Assembly: GCA_937901865.1 (NCBI GenBank)
Contig: CALDID010000289.1
Location: 1-9,751 of the forward strand
DNA length: 9,751 nucleotides
Source: an uncultured Treponema sp.
GTDB lineage: Bacteria > Spirochaetota > Spirochaetia > Treponematales > Treponemataceae
Direction: 5' to 3'
Made by a program: the position numbers and the translations under genes. The notes under the pieces were generated by a model that was given only the letters and a program-made list of their open reading frames with translations, had not been told where the DNA came from and did no database searches. Positions 1 to 4,984 of the stretch are shown here, piece by piece. Every line of letters begins with the position of its first letter. Position 1 is the first letter of the stretch.

Positions 1-278
1 TTCCCAAAAATCCACAATGGATTGGACTGAAAATTCTTTTTTTTGCCTGCAATCCACAGTAGATTGAGCTGAAAATTCTTTTTCTCATATCACTCCACAG
101 TGGCACGCACAGCGTGTTTTGTAAAAAATGTTTTTCCACTGTGGATTGAGCTAAAAATTCTTTTTTTACCTGTAATCCACAGTAGATTGAGCTGAAAATT
201 CTTTTTCTCATATCACTCCATTGTGGATTGGACTGAAAAATCTTTTTTTGCCTGCAATCCATTGTGGAGTGAGAGGGG
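1..278. repeat. Tandem array of seven 15-bp dyad boxes at a 41-bp period
   Basis: Seven copies of a near-palindrome of the form NNTCCAYNNTGGATT start at 9, 51, 92, 133, 174, 215 and 256, so the spacing is 42, then 41 five times. Box 1 (AATCCACAATGGATT) is a perfect 6+3+6 dyad. Boxes 2 and 4 read AATCCACAGTAGATT, and box 7 reads AATCCATTGTGGAGT. Between boxes lies a conserved tail, GAAAATTC plus a T-tract of 5 to 8. T-tracts start at 37, 79, 161, 202 and 243, again about 41 apart. Two tail types alternate: one ends in CCTGC or CCTGT (units 1, 4, 6), the other in CTCATATCACT (units 2, 5). Units 2 (51-94) and 5 (174-217) are identical over 44 bp. The third unit has a diverged tail. No gene is seen. 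A period of about four helical turns puts all boxes on one face, and the phased A/T tracts suggest curvature. Function is unknown; a multi-site operator for the downstream promoter is my inference. Confidence 0.85.
104..120 (+). terminator. Mini-hairpin with T-run inside repeat unit 3 (weak terminator-like)
   Basis: CACGCacaGCGTG is a perfect 5-bp stem with a 3-nt loop, followed by TTTT. It replaces the usual tail of the third 41-bp unit. It is also enclosed by a wider inverted repeat: TCCACAGTGG at 94-103 is the reverse complement of CCACTGTGGA at 136-145. The stem is short for an intrinsic terminator, so the role is uncertain. Confidence 0.35.
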
Positions 279-318
279 AAATAGAACAAGAGGTGTTAGA
301 CAAAACGGGCTATGAGCG

Positions 319-345
319 AAAAAAGAGGCTGTGCCTCAAAAAAAA
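319..345 (-). terminator. Mini-hairpin flanked by A-tracts, terminator-like on the minus strand
   Basis: GAGGCtgtGCCTC (325-337) is a perfect 5-3-5 hairpin with six A before it and eight A after it on the + strand. Read on the minus strand it is a stem followed by six T, the intrinsic-terminator pattern. It lies directly upstream of the -35 box at 346. No minus-strand gene ends here, so it may only shield the repeat array from antisense transcription, or act on the promoter. It could also be a dispersed small repeat; hairpins of the same geometry occur at 104 and 7334. Confidence 0.4.
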
Positions 346-374
346 TTGACGAATGGGAAAAAGAGTGTTAGAAT
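346..374 (+). promoter_or_regulatory. Sigma70-type promoter for the DUF6261-AIM24 operon
   Basis: TTGACG (346-351) and TAGAAT (369-374) are separated by 17 bp, each one base from consensus. Transcription would start near 381, leaving a leader of about 65 nt before the ATG at 446. The promoter sits about 75 bp after the last dyad box of the repeat array, so that array is well placed to influence it. Confidence 0.7.
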
Positions 375-445
375 AAAAGAAAAAAAGCGGTATGCTTTGA
401 AAATTGAGGCGAGGCGAATGTCTTGCTGTGTTATAAGGAGAAAAA

Positions 446-1144
446 ATGATTCGGCGATTGAATAAAAATGCGCACGTTGCGGAAATTCACGGCTGTGTCG
501 ATAGAATTGTGAGAATTTGGGGCGAATATCCAGCACTCGCAAAAAGAGCGATTTTGAGCGACATTATGCAAAGTCTTGCAACAGAAAACTCGGTGTTTCT
601 TGCGTCGATAAACAGAGAAAAGGTTGTTAGCGGCGTTAAAGAATACGACGACAAGAGGGACGAGGCTATTAAAAACTTATCGCTTGCAATCGACGGAATG
701 ACGGTGCTTCCCGATGTGGACAAGGAAAGCGCACTCGTTTTGAAAAAGATTTTTGCAAAGTTTGGAAAGAAAATCACTGCGCTCAATCGAACTGCAGAAT
801 CAACTAAGATTGCTTCTCTTTTGCAAGAGTTTTCAAGCGCGGAGGCTGTGAAGGCTTTGGAGGCTTTGCCGCAGATAAAAACGATGATTAGCGCGCTTGA
901 GGCGGCGGAGGAAGAGTTCCAAAAGGAAGTGAGCGCGTACGACGTGGCGAAAAAGAAAAAAGATGTGAGCGCAAGCACGCAAAAAGAAGTTGTGTTGAAA
1001 CTCTTGAATGACAAGCTCGTTTCTTTTGCGACTCTGGTCTATGATGATGAGGAAGAAAGCGAGTTTGCGCACCGTGTCGAAAGCGAGATTTTGAAAGTGA
1101 ACACCCTCGTTTCAGACCGCAATAAAAAGAAGGAAAGTGTATGA
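446..1144 (+). CDS. DUF6261-like protein
   Basis: A 232-residue soluble, charged, mainly helical protein with no signal peptide or membrane segment. Its layout resembles the DUF6261 family as I remember it: an N-terminal 'RRLNKNAHVAEIHG' stretch, a central DDKRDEAIKNL-type segment, then KFGKKITALNRTAEST and a lysine/glutamate-rich helical C-terminus. The function of that family is not established. The ATG start is supported by AAGGAG (435-440) at good spacing, behind a promoter at 346-374. The stop overlaps the next start as ATGA (1141-1144), so translation with the AIM24-like gene is probably coupled and the products may work together. A long antisense frame exists across 487-1014, but it has no RBS and no recognisable content. 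The family assignment is from pattern memory only. Confidence 0.75.
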   Translation: MIRRLNKNAHVAEIHGCVDRIVRIWGEYPALAKRAILSDIMQSLATENSVFLASINREKVVSGVKEYDDKRDEAIKNLSLAIDGMTVLPDVDKESALVLKKIFAKFGKKITALNRTAESTKIASLLQEFSSAEAVKALEALPQIKTMISALEAAEEEFQKEVSAYDVAKKKKDVSASTQKEVVLKLLNDKLVSFATLVYDDEEESEFAHRVESEILKVNTLVSDRNKKKESV

Positions 1145-1995
1145 TTCAGATAAATAATCTGTTTAACAATCCGAATGTTCGCATTGTGGAAAAGGCTGGA
1201 CCGTTTGCTATTTTGGAGCATCAGAACGATTTGAGCAATGAGCCGTGGTTCGCACAACAGGCGTATTTTATGCAAAAGATGAACCTGAAAAAACGTCAGG
1301 TTATCTGCTATCTCAACGGCGGCGCGGTGAAAATACAGGCGGGAGCGATGCAGTGGACGGCGGGAAACATCGAGATAACTTCGGGCGTGAAAAGCGCGAC
1401 GAATTTTCTCGGAAATCTCGTTAAGGGCGCACTGACGGGCGAGAGCGCGGTTAAACCCGTGTATAGAGGAAACGGATATTTGATGCTTGAGCCGACATAC
1501 CGCTATTTGTTGTGCGAAAAAGCGGAAAATTGGGCGGGCGGTATGGTGATTGATGACGGTTTGTTTTTGGCGGCAGAGGAAAGCGTCGGCGAGCGCATTG
1601 TGTCGAGGTCGAACGTGTCGAGCGCGATTTTGGGCGGCGAAGGGCTGTTTAATTTGTGCTTGACGGGCGCGGGAAGCGTGGTTTTAGAATCGCCTGTGCC
1701 GAGAGATGAGCTGATTGAACTTGACGTGCAGAATGACGTGGTGAAAATCGACGGGAATATGGCGATTGCGTGGAGTGCGGGGCTTGAGTTCAGCGTGGAA
1801 AAGGCGGGCAAAACGTGGATTGGCTCGGGACTGTCGGGGGAAGGCTTTGTGAACGTGTATCGCGGCACGGGCAAGATTTTGATGGCGGCGACGATGACGA
1901 ACACGGTTCACCCCGATTCTCACGGCGCGAAGCAAACCGCCGCCGACAGCTCGCACGGAATGTTGGGCAGCATAAAAAACAGCCTTGAGCTATAG
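1141..1995 (+). CDS. AIM24 family protein
   Basis: A 284-residue, glycine-rich, beta-type protein. It shows the paired signature of the AIM24/TIGR00266 family: GGEGLFNLCLTGAG at about residues 165-178 and SGEGFVNVYRGTGKIL at about 232-247, plus an early segment with LNGGAVKIQAGAMQW near residue 58. Family members fold as double-stranded beta-helix-like barrels. AIM24 acts in mitochondrial inner-membrane organisation in yeast, but the bacterial role is unknown. There is no signal peptide, so it should be cytoplasmic. AAGGAA (1129-1134) lies ahead of the ATG, which overlaps the DUF6261 stop. The gene is visibly G+C-richer than the genes to its right (one 60-bp line counted gives about 57%, against about 35% in the PIN gene). 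Residues after about 252 form a polar tail outside the domain. Confidence 0.85.
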   Translation: MIQINNLFNNPNVRIVEKAGPFAILEHQNDLSNEPWFAQQAYFMQKMNLKKRQVICYLNGGAVKIQAGAMQWTAGNIEITSGVKSATNFLGNLVKGALTGESAVKPVYRGNGYLMLEPTYRYLLCEKAENWAGGMVIDDGLFLAAEESVGERIVSRSNVSSAILGGEGLFNLCLTGAGSVVLESPVPRDELIELDVQNDVVKIDGNMAIAWSAGLEFSVEKAGKTWIGSGLSGEGFVNVYRGTGKILMAATMTNTVHPDSHGAKQTAADSSHGMLGSIKNSLEL

Positions 1996-2003
1996 GAGAA
2001 AAA

Positions 2004-2237
2004 ATGATTGAATTGACGGCAAGTGTGTGCGGCAATTCCGTTACGCTTACAGATGAAAGTTTGAAGCAATTTGACGGGCAAAATGTTACGATTTTCATTT
2101 CCGAAGACAAAAATGTGCTTGTAAAAAAACAACTTGAAGCAATTCGTACTTTTTCTGCGTCAGCGTGGGGGGAAGATGCTCAAAAATATGTTACAAGGCT
2201 TAGGAGCGAAGATAATTTTACTCTAAAATCTATTTAG
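2004..2237 (+). CDS. Antitoxin-like protein paired with a PIN toxin
   Basis: A 77-residue protein starting at ATG 2004, with AGGAG at 1994-1998 overlapping the AIM24 stop codon. The N-terminal half (MIELTASVCGNSVTLTDE, then FDGQNVTIFI) resembles the short beta-strand start of small antitoxins found ahead of PIN toxins. The C-terminal half, with WGEDAQKYVTRLRSED, would be the toxin-binding tail. The call rests mostly on position: the frame ends inside the first codons of a PIN-domain reading frame, the usual antitoxin-toxin overlap. The last residues (LKSI) are encoded by DNA that also encodes the PIN start, so the ancestral C-terminus may have been different. The segment is A+T-richer than the AIM24 gene, consistent with acquisition as a cassette. 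It may be an orphan now, because the partner is broken. Confidence 0.6.
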   Translation: MIELTASVCGNSVTLTDESLKQFDGQNVTIFISEDKNVLVKKQLEAIRTFSASAWGEDAQKYVTRLRSEDNFTLKSI

Positions 2238-2633
2238 ATACTGCACCAATTATTTATTTTTTGGAAAATAATCCATTTTATGCGCTAAAAATGCAAGATT
2301 TTTTGCAATCAGCGGTTTTAGCACAAAATCAATTTGCAACATCGGTTCTGACAAACTTGGAATATTTGCCAAAACCGATGAAAGAGAATAAAAATGATTT
2401 GATTTTGGCATATAATTCGCTAAAAAAGTTCTTAAAAATTGATTTTATTGCTGTAAATGAAGAGATTTCTATGATTTCGGTTCATTTGCGGGTGAAATAT
2501 TCTGGATTAAAGCCTTTGGATTCTATTCATTTAGCAAGCGCGATTTTTTTCGGGGTGTGATGCATTTTTGACGAACGATAAACAGTTGAAACAAGTGTCA
2601 GAAATAGAAATTTTGTATCTTGAAGAATTGTAA
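2225..2633 (+). pseudogene. PIN-domain toxin (VapC-like), start lost and frameshifted
   Basis: The reading KIYLDTAPIIYFLE begins at 2225 and continues as a PIN-domain ribonuclease of about 135 residues. All expected acidic positions are visible: D in YLDT, E in LTNLEY, D in KPLDSIHLASA, and D in AFLTND. Toxins of this kind cleave RNA using Mg2+ held by these acids. Two lesions are seen. First, there is no ATG/GTG/TTG before the first aspartate; a stop lies at 2213-2215 and the first available start (TTG 2261) drops that residue. Second, the frame stops at 2558-2560, while the rest (CDAFLTNDKQLKQ to the stop at 2631-2633) is in the +1 frame. One extra base in the T7 (2544-2550) or G4 (2552-2555) run explains this. 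A sequencing error or programmed recoding remains possible. Confidence 0.75.
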
Positions 2634-2669
2634 GAGAGCAGAAACAACATAACGCGGACGATTATTTTT

Positions 2670-2828
2670 ATGGACGACGCAGAAAAGAAAAAGTTAAAAC
2701 AGGAAAAAAAGAGGGAGATGAGCTCGGCGATGGCGCGCGCGGCTCTTTCGGTGGCGTTGGCGGAAAATGCGCTTGACGTCGATAAAATTCGGGGGCAGCT
2801 TGAAAATGTTAGGCGCGGGCGCGTTTAA
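2670..2828 (+). CDS. Short basic ORF overlapping the LRR remnant (doubtful)
   Basis: A 52-residue frame from ATG 2670: MDDAEKKKLKQEKKREM, followed by an alanine-rich helix (SSAMARAALSVALAENA). I do not recognise it. There is no clear ribosome-binding site before the ATG. Its last 20 residues overlap, in another frame, the start of the LRR remnant. The residues after ALAENA look random, whereas in the +1 frame they become LTSIKF, a clean LRR start. A single indel near 2770 would fuse the two into one protein of about 125 residues, so this is probably the N-terminal half of a frameshifted gene. Confidence 0.35.
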   Translation: MDDAEKKKLKQEKKREMSSAMARAALSVALAENALDVDKIRGQLENVRRGRV

Positions 2829-3036
2829 GGATTGTATTGGATTAAAGAGCGTTATTTTTCCTGCGAGATTAGAACGGATAGAAGAGAATGTGTTTTCTGG
2901 CTGCGAAAACGTGGGCGAAATTTCGTTTTTAGGAAAATTGTCGTGGTGGAAAACGGCGATGGAGCGGAGTTTGTCGTGGCATGAGGGCTGTGCTGCAACG
3001 GTGGTGAAGTGTGCGGACGGAATTGCGGCGATATAA
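2767..3036 (+). pseudogene. C-terminal remnant of a BspA-like leucine-rich-repeat protein
   Basis: An 89-residue frame with two and a half BspA/TpLRR-type repeats: LTSIKFGGSLKMLGAGAF, then KDCIGLKSVIFPARLERIEE, then NVFSGCENVGEISFLGKL. The tail LSWHEGCAATVVKCADG resembles the usual end of treponemal BspA-like proteins. Complete members are normally several hundred residues long with a signal peptide and mediate surface adhesion. Here there is only one LRR block, no signal peptide, and only a weak GGCGG ahead of the ATG at 2767. The frame is open from 2722, but the residues upstream of 2767 (RLFRWRWRK) are not LRR-like. It is either a decayed remnant or the second half of a gene starting at 2670. 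Confidence 0.6.
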
Positions 3037-3139
3037 GAAATGTAGAAGCAAAATTTCCCTTTGGACTATTCAGATATATGGCTGATTAACTGCGATGAGC
3101 AGGGTGCGAGGGGATTTTTATAGATGTGAGAGGTGAAAA

Positions 3140-3337
3140 ATGTTGACATTGAAACAGTATTACATAGCGCAAATGCTAAAGGGAACGAATGCGGCTTTTC
3201 CTGCGAAAGAAACTGGCGAAGAAATCTTTTCGAGCTATTGGGGAGATTATACGGGAGGTCGGATTGTTTCGACGGTGGAAAAAATTCTTGAGCTGACGGG
3301 CGATGACGGCGATGAGCTTATAGACATTGACGACTGA
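3140..3337 (+). CDS. Small acidic hypothetical protein
   Basis: A 65-residue protein with a good GAGGTG ribosome-binding site (about 3129-3134) before ATG 3140. It starts MLTLKQYYIAQMLKG, has a central EIFSSYWGDYTGG segment and ends in a very acidic tail (GDDGDELIDIDD). I do not recognise a family; no membrane segment or signal is visible. Its last 20 bp overlap the 3' end of the convergent DUF115 gene. Between the LRR remnant and this gene, 3037-3139 holds no convincing gene; a short open stretch, QNFPLDYSDIWLINCDEQG, has no start and may be debris. Confidence 0.55.
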   Translation: MLTLKQYYIAQMLKGTNAAFPAKETGEEIFSSYWGDYTGGRIVSTVEKILELTGDDGDELIDIDD

Positions 3338-4973
3338 GGCGAATATCCTTGAGAAATACGTCAATTTCGGCGCGGACTCGCTTCAAAAATGCCGTGTCGG
3401 TAGAAGGCGCAAAGCCGTCGGGAAAATGTAGATAGAGATAATCGCGTTCACGAAGGAGGGAGAGCAGGGCAGAGGATAAATCGCCGCTCTCCTTTTCTTT
3501 TGCGCTCATTGCATTTTCTCCGTGTATCAAAAGCTCTTTGATGTGCAGTAAAGCGGCTTCTTCTTCTGTGTAAAAGTCTATAATCTTTGATTTCAAACCT
3601 GTATTTAGAGAAGTTTTGATAGTTTTATGCGGTGAAGTTGCATTGAGTTTGCTTAAAAAATCAGAGAGCTGCTCGGATTGGAGTAGTGGCAAGCCTAGCG
3701 AAACGCCGCTTTGCGCACAATCGAACAGATAGGGCGTTGCAGAAAAGAGTTGTGCAAAAAGACGGGCATAACCGCTCATATTCTGTGTGGTTATCATCGG
3801 CTTTTTGTTTTTGGCGAGAAACTTTTGCGTGCCTGTGGCGAATGCGGCAGAAATATTGTCTAGCGAAGTTAGGCGCGTTGTTGTTCGGAGCTGTCGCTTA
3901 TGCTGCGGAGATTCTTTGGTGTGTGTTAAGCCGATTGAATATGAAAAATCGAGTCCGACGGTGAAAATAGGAACGCTTTCGTTCGAGCGAAGTAACTTTG
4001 CAAGCTCTACTGCGACAAGTCCGACCGAACCAAGCGGCTTGATTATCGGCGGCAAGATGGATAGCGACGATAAGCGTTTTAAGAACGCCGCAGACGAATA
4101 TTCCGACATAAACGCAGAGATTTCTCCGCTTGAAAAGGTGTGCCGAATTGCTCTTGAGCAAAGGTCTGCATATACGGTAGCTTGTTCTTCTTTAATCCCG
4201 ATAAAGCAAGCATCGATTACGCTTTGTGCTTCTACGGTCGCGATTCCGTCTATGCGAATATCGTGCGCTTTGAGAGCTAAAGCTGCTGCATCTACCGCGA
4301 TTGTGTAACATTTTTCAATAAGCGATTTGTCTATAGCTTGCAACAGAGTTTCTGTGCTTTCTCCAGCTCCAAAAACAAAGATAGGAGTAGAGATAGTGTG
4401 TAATCTTTCTTGCAGAGGCGAGATTGAGGGAAGTCGAGAAATATTCTTTATGACGTTGCGCGAAAACAGTCTGCCGAAGCGAACTAAAGTGATTCGGTTT
4501 TTCCAAAATAATGCAATTATACTTTGTATTGAATTAAAGAGCGTGGTATATTCATTCTGATATAGCTGTACTCCTGCGGAAAAATCAAGGCGAATGGCTC
4601 GTTTTAGTTTGCCACTTTCAGAAAGAGTTTCTATCGTATATAAAGCATCAGCTGCCTTTATGAATTGAATGGAATATGTGTGTTTTATTTTCGCTAATTG
4701 TTCTTTAGCCAATGAATAAAGCTCAGCATCGTTTTCTATTGCGAGAATAGAGCAGTTAGCGTTTTTTGCTTTTTCTAACAGTTCTTCGATTCCGTACCAC
4801 AAACAAGGCGAGAAAACTACAATCAGAGTATGGGGCAAAAGTTCCAATTTCTCTATGACAGAAATAATTGCACGGCTCGGATTATAACGAGAATACAGAT
4901 ATTTGTTTTTGTATAGAATAGAAAAGCCCTGTCCAGATTGTACTAGAGAGGGCTTGTTTTCGCTCGTTTGCAA
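3318..4973 (-). CDS. DUF115 / MptE-like (motility accessory factor-type) protein
   Basis: A 551-residue protein of the DUF115 (6-hydroxymethylpterin diphosphokinase MptE-like, Maf-like) family. The N-terminal region has GFSILYKNKYLYSRYNP and a WYGIEELLEKAK block followed by ILAIEND. The core domain runs from about residue 196: PIFVFGAGES (nucleotide-binding glycine loop), AVDAAALAL, DGIATVEAQ, then KPLGSVGLVAVELAKLL at about 313-329 and VGLDFSYSIGLTHT at about 339-352. Relatives add nonulosonic acid sugars to flagellins or act on pterins; which applies here is unknown. The protein is probably cytoplasmic. The start is TTG 4973-4971. A stop lies eight codons upstream (4997-4995) with no ATG or GTG between, and AGGG sits about 9 nt before the TTG. 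The gene follows the PpiD-like gene by 11 bp and is probably co-transcribed with it. Its 3' end overlaps the convergent small gene by 20 bp. Confidence 0.8.
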   Translation of the reverse strand: MQTSENKPSLVQSGQGFSILYKNKYLYSRYNPSRAIISVIEKLELLPHTLIVVFSPCLWYGIEELLEKAKNANCSILAIENDAELYSLAKEQLAKIKHTYSIQFIKAADALYTIETLSESGKLKRAIRLDFSAGVQLYQNEYTTLFNSIQSIIALFWKNRITLVRFGRLFSRNVIKNISRLPSISPLQERLHTISTPIFVFGAGESTETLLQAIDKSLIEKCYTIAVDAAALALKAHDIRIDGIATVEAQSVIDACFIGIKEEQATVYADLCSRAIRHTFSSGEISAFMSEYSSAAFLKRLSSLSILPPIIKPLGSVGLVAVELAKLLRSNESVPIFTVGLDFSYSIGLTHTKESPQHKRQLRTTTRLTSLDNISAAFATGTQKFLAKNKKPMITTQNMSGYARLFAQLFSATPYLFDCAQSGVSLGLPLLQSEQLSDFLSKLNATSPHKTIKTSLNTGLKSKIIDFYTEEEAALLHIKELLIHGENAMSAKEKESGDLSSALLSLLRERDYLYLHFPDGFAPSTDTAFLKRVRAEIDVFLKDIRLSRQCL

Positions 4974-4984
4974 AAGTTTACACC

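Noticed and set aside
1..278. CRISPR array
   Set aside because: The conserved part is a 15-bp dyad plus a shared AT-rich tail. The would-be spacers are themselves repeated (44 bp identical between units 2 and 5), and no cas gene is present.
312..371. 19-residue ORF (MSEKRGCASKK...) before the DUF6261-like gene
   Set aside because: It has no RBS, runs through the hairpin and the -35/-10 region, and would lie upstream of the predicted transcript start.
487..1014. Minus-strand ORF of 175 residues inside the DUF6261-like gene
   Set aside because: Antisense shadow: no RBS, low-complexity serine/phenylalanine-rich translation, and the + strand gene has promoter, RBS and coupling.
2261..2560. Intact 99-residue protein starting at TTG 2261
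   Set aside because: It lacks the first PIN strand with its aspartate and the last acidic residue, both of which are readable in flanking sequence. It is a fragment of a longer PIN gene.
3037..3139. Possible gene piece QNFPLDYSDIWLINCDEQG
   Set aside because: No start codon or RBS, only about 25 codons, and no recognised family; noted as possible debris only.
3787..4308. Plus-strand ORF of 173 residues inside the DUF115 gene
   Set aside because: Antisense shadow of a gene with recognisable DUF115 motifs; no RBS and no family resemblance.
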